Assembly: GCF_042686125.1 (NCBI RefSeq)
Contig: NZ_JBHUOV010000002.1
Coordinates: forward strand, 124,001-188,000
Reading direction: 5' to 3'
Source: Oceanihabitans iliipiscarium
GTDB taxonomy: Bacteria > Bacteroidota > Bacteroidia > Flavobacteriales > Flavobacteriaceae
Length of the DNA: 64,000 nucleotides
Shown here in pieces: positions 33,527 to 40,602 of this stretch (positions are counted from its first letter, which is position 1; each line of letters starts with the position of its first letter). The translations under genes were made by a program, and so were the position numbers. The notes below the pieces were generated by a model. That model was given only the letters and a program-made list of their open reading frames with translations. It did not search any database and had not been told where the DNA came from.

Positions 33527-34541
33527 TTACTTTTTTTTCAAGTTCATTAATATTTTTAACAATTTTAGGCAGGTTTTTAAAATACACATAAGATTTATTC
33601 CAGTCTCCATAGTTAAAAGATGGAGAACCTTGTAAGGTTTCATTATCTTTAACGTTTCTTCCTATACCAGATTGAGCTTGAACACGCACTCCATTTCCTA
33701 TAATTAAATGTCCCGCTATACCAACCTGTCCTCCAATCATACAGTTTTCACCAATTTTGGTTGACCCAGCAATTCCTGTTTGAGCAGCAATAACTGTGTT
33801 TTTTCCAATCTCAACATTATGAGCGATTTGTATTTGGTTATCTAACTTCACACCTCTTCTAATTAATGTAGAGCCTAATGTTGCTCTATCAATGGTTGTG
33901 CCAGCACCTATATCAACAAAGTCTTCAAGAATGACATTTCCTGTTTGAGGGACTTTACTGAATTCGCCTTTATCATTTGGCGCAAAACCAAAACCATCAG
34001 CACCAATAATAGCACCAGAATTAATCACACAGTTTTTACCTATAATACATTCTGAATAAATTTTAGCGCCAGCAAAGATTACGGTATCATTATCTATAGT
34101 TACATTATCACCAACATAAACATTAGGGAAAATTTTCACGTTTTCACCAAGTGTCACGTTTTCACCAATATAGGTAAAAGCTCCAATATAAACTGAGTCG
34201 CCATATTTTGCGGAATCAGAAATAAATGAAGGTTGCTCTACACCTATTTTATTAAGCTTTACCATATTATAATACTCTAATAACTTTGAAAATGATTTAT
34301 AAGCATCTTCAACTTTAATTAGAGTTGTTTTAATAGCATGTTCTGGTTCAAAGGATTTATTGACAATAGTAATAGATGCTTTGGTAGAATATATAAAAGG
34401 TGTGTATTTTGGATTAGCAAGAAAAGTTAATGAGCCTTCCATACCTTCTTCTATTTTTGAAAGTTTAGAGACTTCAATATCTGGATTTCCAACGATGTCG
34501 CCTTCTAAAATTCCTGCAATCTGTTGTGCTGTGAATTTCAC
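33513..34541 (-). CDS. lpxD: UDP-3-O-(3-hydroxyacyl)glucosamine N-acyltransferase
   Basis: This 342-residue protein has an N-terminal LpxD domain (about 1-100), a beta helix of hexapeptide repeats with the active-site region NQIQIAHNVEIG, and a helical C-terminal tail. It adds the second acyl chain to lipid A precursors. It heads the operon lpxD, lpxC-fabZ, lpxA, efp. The promoter element at 34571-34578 supports the start at 34541. Confidence 0.95.
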   Translation of the reverse strand: MKFTAQQIAGILEGDIVGNPDIEVSKLSKIEEGMEGSLTFLANPKYTPFIYSTKASITIVNKSFEPEHAIKTTLIKVEDAYKSFSKLLEYYNMVKLNKIGVEQPSFISDSAKYGDSVYIGAFTYIGENVTLGENVKIFPNVYVGDNVTIDNDTVIFAGAKIYSECIIGKNCVINSGAIIGADGFGFAPNDKGEFSKVPQTGNVILEDFVDIGAGTTIDRATLGSTLIRRGVKLDNQIQIAHNVEIGKNTVIAAQTGIAGSTKIGENCMIGGQVGIAGHLIIGNGVRVQAQSGIGRNVKDNETLQGSPSFNYGDWNKSYVYFKNLPKIVKNINELEKKVNGDN

Positions 34542-34570
34542 ACTTTATATTTTAATTTGAGTAATTCTAG

Positions 34571-34578
34571 CAAAAATA
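34571..34578 (-). promoter_or_regulatory. -7 promoter element of the lpxD operon
   Basis: TATTTTTG on the minus strand is a perfect TAnnTTTG and lies 30 bases before the lpxD ATG, between it and the end of the HD phosphohydrolase gene. A TTTG twelve bases further upstream is closer than the usual -33 spacing. Confidence 0.5.
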
Positions 34579-34600
34579 GGAAAAATGTGTCAAACCTACA

Positions 34601-35830
34601 TTAAAGTTTTTGTTTTGGATAACATATGTAATATTTAGTGACCGGTTTTGATAGTGCTTTCAGGTTTAATTGATCTGACGCTTTAACAATATCTTCAATT
34701 TTTCCATTCTTATATAGAATATTAATATTTTGCTTTTTTTGATGATAAGCCTGATTTGAAATTTCGCCAGTAAACACAAAGTATTGAGCTTCTTCTTTAG
34801 TGATATTATACTTATTAATTAGGCTTTCAATATGCTGATCTAGATATTCTTTTTTTATTTTTTTCTTCTTTACTTTAATTTTAAGTAAATCTCTGTTAAT
34901 GATCATTTCGCATAAATTCTTTAGAATAAAATCGTCATGAAACTGCCAAGATTTCATTGCTGAAACAATGTCATAATCATCAAGCATAGCAAAGGTTTTT
35001 AATATCTCTGTATTAAAATCTGAGATAGAAATTTCATGTTTCAAAAAATATTGAAGTGGCTCACTTGCGTCAAGCTTAACTCCATTATTGGTGAGTTCTT
35101 TTGCACGTTTTAGCACACGAATTAGTAGCTGCTCTGCCGCTAAACTTGTTTTATGCAAATAAACTTGCCAGTACATTAAACGTCTAGCAACTAAAAATTT
35201 TTCGATACTATAGATGCCTTTGTTTTCAACAACCAATTCATTGTTTACAACATTTAACATTGTTATTAAACGTTCGCTATTAATATTCCCTTCTGCTACA
35301 CCAGTATAAAAACTATCCCGTTTTAAATAATCTGCTCTATCCATATCAATTTGACTAGAAATAAGCTGACACATAAACTTTCTATGGTACTCTCCTTTAA
35401 AAATTTGAATGGCAAGCGTTAAACTTGAGTTAAATTTTGTGTTGAGTTCTTCCATAAAAAGCAATGAAATTTCTTCATGAGAAACACCATTTACAATGCT
35501 ATGCTCCATGGCATGAGAAAATGGTCCGTGGCCAATATCGTGCAAAAGGATGGCCACAAGAAGCGCCTTTTCTTCCTCTTCATTAATACTAACTCCTTTA
35601 AAACGAAGTACATGAATAGCTTTTTGCATGAGATGCATACAACCTATCGCATGATGAAAACGAGTATGATGTGCTCCAGGATAAACCAAGTACGACATAC
35701 CCATTTGCGTAATACGTCTTAATCTTTGAAAATATTTGTGTTCAATTAAATCGAAGATTAACGAATTTGGTATAGTAATAAATCCGTAAATTGGGTCGTT
35801 TAATATTTTAAGTTTGTTTTTAGTTTGCAA
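34601..35830 (-). CDS. HD-domain phosphohydrolase (dGTPase/SAMHD1-like)
   Basis: This 409-residue protein has an N-terminal HD superfamily domain. Candidate metal ligands are His59 or His60, His97-Asp98 (LLHDIGHGPFSH) and an Asp in SQIDMDRADYL near 178. The order and spacing are those of dGTPase/SAMHD1-like deoxynucleotide triphosphohydrolases, and the C-terminal helical extension matches the YpgQ/HD-dNTPase type in Bacteroidota. The substrate is inferred. It is transcribed away from porX; a -7 element lies 27 bases upstream of its start. Confidence 0.88.
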   Translation of the reverse strand: MQTKNKLKILNDPIYGFITIPNSLIFDLIEHKYFQRLRRITQMGMSYLVYPGAHHTRFHHAIGCMHLMQKAIHVLRFKGVSINEEEEKALLVAILLHDIGHGPFSHAMEHSIVNGVSHEEISLLFMEELNTKFNSSLTLAIQIFKGEYHRKFMCQLISSQIDMDRADYLKRDSFYTGVAEGNINSERLITMLNVVNNELVVENKGIYSIEKFLVARRLMYWQVYLHKTSLAAEQLLIRVLKRAKELTNNGVKLDASEPLQYFLKHEISISDFNTEILKTFAMLDDYDIVSAMKSWQFHDDFILKNLCEMIINRDLLKIKVKKKKIKKEYLDQHIESLINKYNITKEEAQYFVFTGEISNQAYHQKKQNINILYKNGKIEDIVKASDQLNLKALSKPVTKYYICYPKQKL

Positions 35831-35856
35831 GCTTCAAATTTTTACAATTTCATAAA

Positions 35857-35864
35857 CAAATATA
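35857..35864 (-). promoter_or_regulatory. -7 element of the HD phosphohydrolase gene, abutting porX start
   Basis: TATATTTG on the minus strand is a perfect TAnnTTTG. It ends one base before the porX ATG at 35866, so the upstream part of this promoter must lie inside the porX coding region. Confidence 0.5.
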
Positions 35865-35865
35865 C

Positions 35866-37419
35866 ATGAACAATATAAATATTCTTTGGGTTGACGACGA
35901 AATCGATTTATTAAAACCTCATATTCTATTTCTTGAACAAAAAAATTATAAAGTAACCACCTGCAAAAGTGGTACAGAAGCCTTAGAAGTATTAGATGAC
36001 ACCAATTTTGATATTGTTTTTTTAGATGAAAACATGCCTGGTCTAACAGGTCTAGAAACTTTAAATGAAATTAAAGAACGTCGTGATAGACTTCCTGTCG
36101 TTATGATTACTAAAAGTGAAGAAGAATATATCATGGAAGAAGCTATTGGTAATAAGATTGCAGACTATTTAATTAAACCTGTTAATCCGAATCAAATATT
36201 ACTAAGCTTAAAAAAGAATCTAGACCATTCGCGTTTAGTATCTGAAAAAACAACCTCTAACTATCAGCAAGAGTTCAGGAAAATAGCTATGGATTTATCT
36301 ATGGTTAATACCTATGAAGAATGGGCAAGTTTATATCAAAAACTTGTGTATTGGGAAATTCAACTTGAAGACATTGAAGACATTGGGATGTTTGAAATAC
36401 TTGAATCACAAAAAACTGAAGCCAATACGCAATTTGGAAAATTTATTGATAAGCATTATCCAAATTGGTTTGAAGCACATACAGATGCTCCTGTTATGTC
36501 TCATACGCTTTTTAAAGAAAAAATTGTCCCAGAAATTGGTAAAGAACAGCCTACACTTTTAGTAGTTATTGATAATTTACGTTATGATCAATGGAAAGCT
36601 TTTGAACCTATTGTTAATAATTACTACAAAAAGGATAAAGAAATTCCCTTTTATAGCATTTTGCCAACAGCAACACAATATGCTCGAAATGCTATTTTTT
36701 CTGGATTAATGCCAAGTGACATGGAAAAATTGCATCCTAACTACTGGAAAAACGATACCGACGAAGGTGGTAAAAATTTGCATGAAGCCGATTTTTTAAG
36801 AGAGCAATTAAAACGATTAGGCTTATCGCATCTTAAACATGAATATTACAAAATTACCAACCTTAAGAATGGCAAAAAATTAGTTGATAATTTTAAAGGT
36901 TTAAAGGATAATGACTTAACCGTTGTGGTTTACAATTTTGTAGATATGTTATCGCATTCAAAAACTGAAATGGATGTCGTTAAAGAATTAGCATCAAATG
37001 ACAAAGCGTATCGTTCTTTAACTTTAAGTTGGTTTAAAAATTCTCCTTTATTAGAAATGATTCATCAGGCGCAACAGCTAGGTTTTAAATTAATATTGAC
37101 TACAGATCATGGGACAATTAATGTTAAAAATCCTTCTCGAGTTGTTGGAGATAGAGACACCAGCTTAAATCTTCGCTACAAAACTGGTCGCAGTTTAACT
37201 TATGAAGACAAAGATGTTTTAGTCGCTAAAGACCCAAAAAGTATTCATTTACCATCAATTTCTATGAATAGTTCTTTCATTTTTGCAAAAAGTGATTTGT
37301 TTTTTGCTTATCCAAATAACTATAACCATTATGTAAGTTATTATAGAAATACGTATCAACATGGAGGCGTTTCATTAGAAGAAATGATTATTCCGTTTGT
37401 GGTATTAAATCCTAAATAA
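35866..37419 (+). CDS. porX: T9SS regulator PorX: response regulator with PglZ domain
   Basis: This 517-residue protein has a receiver domain (about 1-120), with acidic pair Asp10-Asp11, phosphoacceptor Asp54 in FLDENMPG and Lys near 103 (LIKP). A helical linker and a PglZ-type alkaline-phosphatase-fold domain (about 210-515) follow, with VVIDNLRYDQW and LTTDHGT metal-binding segments. In Porphyromonas and Flavobacterium PorX works with PorY and a sigma factor to control type IX secretion, and its PglZ part acts on nucleotide substrates. Three T9SS cargo genes lie in this window. porY is not in the window. It precedes tsaE. Confidence 0.96.
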   Translation: MNNINILWVDDEIDLLKPHILFLEQKNYKVTTCKSGTEALEVLDDTNFDIVFLDENMPGLTGLETLNEIKERRDRLPVVMITKSEEEYIMEEAIGNKIADYLIKPVNPNQILLSLKKNLDHSRLVSEKTTSNYQQEFRKIAMDLSMVNTYEEWASLYQKLVYWEIQLEDIEDIGMFEILESQKTEANTQFGKFIDKHYPNWFEAHTDAPVMSHTLFKEKIVPEIGKEQPTLLVVIDNLRYDQWKAFEPIVNNYYKKDKEIPFYSILPTATQYARNAIFSGLMPSDMEKLHPNYWKNDTDEGGKNLHEADFLREQLKRLGLSHLKHEYYKITNLKNGKKLVDNFKGLKDNDLTVVVYNFVDMLSHSKTEMDVVKELASNDKAYRSLTLSWFKNSPLLEMIHQAQQLGFKLILTTDHGTINVKNPSRVVGDRDTSLNLRYKTGRSLTYEDKDVLVAKDPKSIHLPSISMNSSFIFAKSDLFFAYPNNYNHYVSYYRNTYQHGGVSLEEMIIPFVVLNPK

Positions 37420-37514
37420 TATCTATATAATACATAAAAATCCGATGAAATGCGCAAAAAATTAGTTTTTAACAATTTTTATATGTATAATTGTACGTTA
37501 ATTTAAAGTAAGGT

Positions 37515-37943
37515 TTGGAAATAAATTACACAATTAACAACCTAGAAGAAGTTGCTAAAACACTTTTAGAGCATAGTAAAAGTAAAATTTTGCTGTTCCA
37601 TGGTTCAATGGGAGTTGGTAAGACAACACTTATTAAGGCATTAGTAAAAGCTCTAGGTAGTGCAGATGATGTACAAAGTCCTACCTACTCTATAGTTAAT
37701 GAATACCAAGGAACGCCACATTCTATATATCATTTTGATTTATATAGAATAAATGACCTTGAAGATGTGTATAATTTTGGTTTTGAAGATTATTTAAATG
37801 AAAGTGATTGGATATTAATAGAATGGCCAGAATTAGTGATAGATATTTTACCTGAAGATGCACAACATGTATTTTTAGAATTAAATAATGATAACACCAG
37901 AAAAATAGTTATAAATAACCCTAAATCTAAAAAAACAACCTGA
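37515..37943 (+). CDS. tsaE: tRNA threonylcarbamoyladenosine synthesis ATPase TsaE
   Basis: This 142-residue P-loop protein has Walker A HGSMGVGKTTL near residues 29-39, a switch-like SPTYSIVNEY and YHFDLYR, the TsaE signature. With TsaB, TsaC and TsaD it makes the t6A37 modification of ANN-reading tRNAs. The start is a TTG at 37515 followed by the conserved EINYTINNLEE; no ATG lies near. It lies 95 bases downstream of porX. Confidence 0.94.
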   Translation: MEINYTINNLEEVAKTLLEHSKSKILLFHGSMGVGKTTLIKALVKALGSADDVQSPTYSIVNEYQGTPHSIYHFDLYRINDLEDVYNFGFEDYLNESDWILIEWPELVIDILPEDAQHVFLELNNDNTRKIVINNPKSKKTT

Positions 37944-38077
37944 AAAAAGTAAGAAAACATTTACACCTTTAGTGATTTTGCTTAAATTCTACGGAAAAAC
38001 CGTAAGCAAAAATTCAAAAAATGTTGATTTTAACATAATTTTAACATTTGGAGCAAAATGACAATATACTCTTTAGT

Positions 38078-38085
38078 TACTTTTG
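38078..38085 (+). promoter_or_regulatory. -7 promoter element of the secreted peptide/membrane protein unit
   Basis: TACTTTTG is a perfect match to TAnnTTTG, 27 bases before the ATG at 38113. A TTTG at 38047-38050 lies further upstream than the usual -33 spacing. Confidence 0.55.
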
Positions 38086-38112
38086 GACTATTAATTAATA
38101 AATCCCTTACGT

Positions 38113-38256
38113 ATGAAAACTAAAAAGTATTTAATTGCAATTGCAATTTTTGGTGGTGTGTTGTTTACAGCTCAGGCAACTAATTTATTAGACCTAGATG
38201 GACAACAAACAACTAAAATCGACAAGAAAAAGAGACCAGTCCCAACACACGGATAG
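38113..38256 (+). CDS. 47-residue secreted peptide
   Basis: From the ATG at 38113 the frame gives a 47-residue product with a clear signal peptide (MKTKKYLIAIAIFGGVLFTA then QATN), so the mature peptide is about 26 residues and ends in a basic KKKRP stretch. A strong -7 element stands in front. The last 59 bases overlap, in another frame, the annotated start of the membrane protein at 38198, so either the two are translationally coupled or that gene starts later. The function is unknown. The size and signal suggest a secreted or periplasmic peptide. Confidence 0.65.
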   Translation: MKTKKYLIAIAIFGGVLFTAQATNLLDLDGQQTTKIDKKKRPVPTHG

Positions 38257-38749
38257 GTCTGTCAATAAGAGCTTAGTGCTTGGTAGTTTAATTGCTACCT
38301 TTATAGCAATAAGCCCTTACTTATTTTACTTATATGAAAGTGTTCCTGACACTCAAGTCTGGAACACTTTTTTGTTTACCTATGATAGTACTTATTGGGA
38401 AGATGCCAATTATGCTATGTGGATATTAACTGGAAAAATAATCCCCCTCCTATTTTTAATTATATGGTTTTTTACTTGTCGCCATTGGTGGTATCATGCT
38501 ATTCTAGTGCCTATTGCTATGTATACTTACCAAATATTTGGTTTTTTGAATGATGATTTAAAATATTTAGATGAATTTCAATTATTATATTTAGTCCCAA
38601 TAATGGCAATTGTTATCCCTTCTATTTATTTGATTCGTGCAAGAATATTTGATAAGCTAAATTCTATTGACAAATCCATGCAAGAATTAGAAGATGAATT
38701 AATGATTAAACCAAAAGGTGTTTGGGATAAAGTCAAACAATATTTTTAA
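38198..38749 (+). CDS. Uncharacterised membrane protein, paralog A of three
   Basis: This 183-residue protein has about four membrane helices (about 27-46, 74-93, 99-116, 127-148). W-F-F-T-C-R-H-W-W (90-98) lies at the end of helix two and ILVP in helix three. The same motif occurs in the proteins at 39245 and 39867, so the three are homologous. The C-terminal 35 residues are charged and cytoplasmic-like. The ATG at 38198 lies within the 47-residue peptide gene. An in-frame GTG at 38276 would start just before helix one and avoid the overlap. Function unknown. Confidence 0.7.
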   Translation: MDNKQLKSTRKRDQSQHTDRSVNKSLVLGSLIATFIAISPYLFYLYESVPDTQVWNTFLFTYDSTYWEDANYAMWILTGKIIPLLFLIIWFFTCRHWWYHAILVPIAMYTYQIFGFLNDDLKYLDEFQLLYLVPIMAIVIPSIYLIRARIFDKLNSIDKSMQELEDELMIKPKGVWDKVKQYF

Positions 38750-38774
38750 AAGTTAAATTTTATATAAATGTTGA

Positions 38775-38811
38775 TAAAAGAGAAAGCATCATGTTTTCTC
38801 TTTTATTTTTT
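38775..38811 (+). terminator. Terminator after membrane protein paralog A
   Basis: TAAAAGAGAAA and TTTCTCTTTTA pair around nine bases and are followed by a run of T. It isolates the paralog A transcript from the repressor gene 55 bases later. Confidence 0.82.
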
Positions 38812-38832
38812 TACATATATTAGCACAAACAA

Positions 38833-38857
38833 TAGAATATATTCTACTAATAGAATA
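38833..38857 (+). promoter_or_regulatory. Candidate operator of the CI-like repressor gene
   Basis: A perfect 14-base palindrome, TAGAATATATTCTA (38833-38846), is followed by one more half-site TAGAATA (38851-38857). It lies 20-33 bases before the ATG of the repressor, where the core promoter should be. An autoregulatory binding site is the natural reading; the binding protein is inferred. Confidence 0.55.
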
Positions 38858-38865
38858 AGGTTATT

Positions 38866-39225
38866 ATGAGTAAAACGATTCATAGGATCATGCTACTAAT
38901 TAAACATCTAGGCATTAGTGCTAGACAGTTTGATATCTCTATAGGTACTGCCAATGGCTATATTTTACGCATGCAAAAAAATAATGCTTCTGTTGGTAGT
39001 GATGTTATAGAGCGTATTGTAAAATTATATCCTCAAGTAAATCTGGTTTGGTTGATTACTGGTAAAGGCGATATGCTACTTAAAGAAAAATCTAATGAAG
39101 CATCACAATCTGACCAAGCTATTGAAACCTATATTAATGAACGTCTTAATCAAAAGTGGAGTTCTGAAAAAAAGGCTTTACTAGAAGATATATTAAAAGA
39201 AATAAAAAGCGCTAACAATAAGTAA
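38866..39225 (+). CDS. CI/XRE-like helix-turn-helix transcription regulator
   Basis: This 119-residue protein has an N-terminal lambda-repressor-like fold (about 1-70): LLIKHLGISARQFDISIG, then SVGSDVIERIVKLYPQVNLVWLITGKGDML. This is the Bacteroidota CI-like form in which NLVWLITGKG follows the recognition region. The C-terminal tail is a charged coiled coil that could drive dimerisation. No protease or metal-binding part is present. It lies between membrane protein paralog A and the convergent paralogs B and C, and its promoter carries a palindrome related to the one in front of paralog C, so it probably controls this group. Confidence 0.8.
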   Translation: MSKTIHRIMLLIKHLGISARQFDISIGTANGYILRMQKNNASVGSDVIERIVKLYPQVNLVWLITGKGDMLLKEKSNEASQSDQAIETYINERLNQKWSSEKKALLEDILKEIKSANNK

Positions 39226-39244
39226 TAAGCCTAGCTAATTACTA

Positions 39245-39877
39245 TTAAATTATAAATTCTTCTCTTAGCCTTATTAATTTGGTTAAATATTCTTTTTTAT
39301 CAAGGTTGTTTTTTTCTTTTCTTAATTGTATAAGCTTCTTTTTAATTTCTTTATAGTCTGCAGTTTTAAAATTAGAAACACTGCCTAACATTGTGTCAAT
39401 TTCTTCATCAAGCTGCTGATTTACACTTTTTGAGTAAGAAAAGTAACTTAATTTAACTGACAAAAAAGTTAATAAGAATATTAATGGCAAGCTTAACATT
39501 AAGCTATAATATATTTTATAATCAGCTTGTCTACTTATTTCAAAAAAATAAGTTGTTAACTTATTTATTTCAATAATTAAAGGAATTAAAATTGCATATT
39601 TCCATTTATGTTTACAAGTCAAGTACCACAAACTAAAAATTATTATTGTAAGAATTTTATAACTAATATGCCAAAGCATTTTATCTACTTCTAAATCTAC
39701 TGACTCTAAATCTAATACAAAAAATAAAGTTTCCCATCTACTAGTTTCCTTAGGAGATATGGTATATAAATAAAATAAAAAAGGTGAGGCCATAATAATA
39801 ATTGTAATTATAATGTCTCTATAAAAATAATTTCTCCCAATAATAAAGGGCTTAAACATATTTAAATTATAAATCAT
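39245..39877 (-). CDS. Uncharacterised membrane protein, paralog B of three
   Basis: This 210-residue protein has four predicted membrane helices (about 22-40, 70-88, 94-110, 125-142). The family motif is W-Y-L-T-C-K-H-K-W (84-92), followed by AILIP, and ASPFLFYLY lies in helix one, as in paralogs A and C. It has a longer C-terminal cytoplasmic-like coiled coil, rich in Lys, Leu and Glu (about 155-205), missing in A. It is translated with an 11-base overlap after paralog C, so C and B form one operon. No known domain. Confidence 0.72.
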   Translation of the reverse strand: MIYNLNMFKPFIIGRNYFYRDIIITIIIMASPFLFYLYTISPKETSRWETLFFVLDLESVDLEVDKMLWHISYKILTIIIFSLWYLTCKHKWKYAILIPLIIEINKLTTYFFEISRQADYKIYYSLMLSLPLIFLLTFLSVKLSYFSYSKSVNQQLDEEIDTMLGSVSNFKTADYKEIKKKLIQLRKEKNNLDKKEYLTKLIRLREEFII

Positions 39878-40484
39878 CAGTCAGTCGCTTTCTTAAATTC
39901 AACAGTTTATTATTATATTCATTCAGACTAAGAATTGATTTTTTACTTTTGATATACTTAAGTTCTTTTTTAAAAAATACAATTTCTTCTTGTTTAATTA
40001 GATTTAAAACCTCAATTATTTGCTCTATCTCTTGATTTAATTCATTGTGTAAATCAGAGTATTTAGAAAAATACCCCATTTTTTTTGTAAGAAAAATTAT
40101 AAATATAATAATGGGAATAGTTATAGGTAAACTTTGCAAAAATTCAATTTCATCAATATGAACTGTAGATTTGTCAAAAAATGATCTTAATTTAAATAAT
40201 TCTAATATTAATGGTACTAAAATCACTTTTCGCCACCAATGCTTGCATGTTCCATACCAAATAATTAACATAATTATTATCAACAATTTCACATTTATCA
40301 TCCATAAATAAAAATATACATCATCCCAATTACCAGAATCAATTAAAAATAATTTAGTCTTCCATTCTTGAGTTCTAGTAGCTAACTTATATATAAAAAA
40401 CAAAAATGGTAAAGCTACAATTGAAATTGTAATAATAACATCCTTAGTTTTTAATTGCTTTATTTTATTTAATAACAGGCTCAT
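39867..40484 (-). CDS. Uncharacterised membrane protein, paralog C of three
   Basis: This 205-residue protein has four membrane helices (about 16-34, 58-77, 84-100, 113-133), the motif W-Y-G-T-C-K-H-W-W (76-84) followed by VILVP, and a C-terminal coiled coil (about 150-205). It shares W-K-T-x-L-F and D-x-x-Y-x-x-W features with paralog A. It is the first gene of the C-B operon. A palindrome related to the repressor operator overlaps its probable promoter. Base composition is even more AT-rich than the flanking genes. Confidence 0.72.
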   Translation of the reverse strand: MSLLLNKIKQLKTKDVIITISIVALPFLFFIYKLATRTQEWKTKLFLIDSGNWDDVYFYLWMINVKLLIIIMLIIWYGTCKHWWRKVILVPLILELFKLRSFFDKSTVHIDEIEFLQSLPITIPIIIFIIFLTKKMGYFSKYSDLHNELNQEIEQIIEVLNLIKQEEIVFFKKELKYIKSKKSILSLNEYNNKLLNLRKRLTDDL

Positions 40485-40500
40485 AATTAGTATAATAATA

Positions 40501-40523
40501 CAAAAAATAGAGTTTATATTCTA
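40501..40523 (-). promoter_or_regulatory. Candidate promoter and operator of the paralog C-B operon
   Basis: On the minus strand TAGAATATAAACTCTA (40508-40523) shares TAGAATATA with the palindrome at 38833 and ends in the inverted TCTA. It runs into TATTTTTTG (40501-40509), a -7-like element with one extra base. A repressor bound here would block the promoter 17 bases before the paralog C start codon. Confidence 0.45.
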
Positions 40524-40602
40524 TATAAATCTTTTAAATTTTAATTTATTTATAAATAAATAATATTTTGTAATTTGACTAACCAATTAACGTGTCCGTT
40601 TT

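Noticed and set aside
38866..39225. Prophage remnant suggested by the CI-like repressor
   Set aside because: No integrase, excisionase, structural gene or attachment repeat lies nearby; the regulator is better explained as local control.
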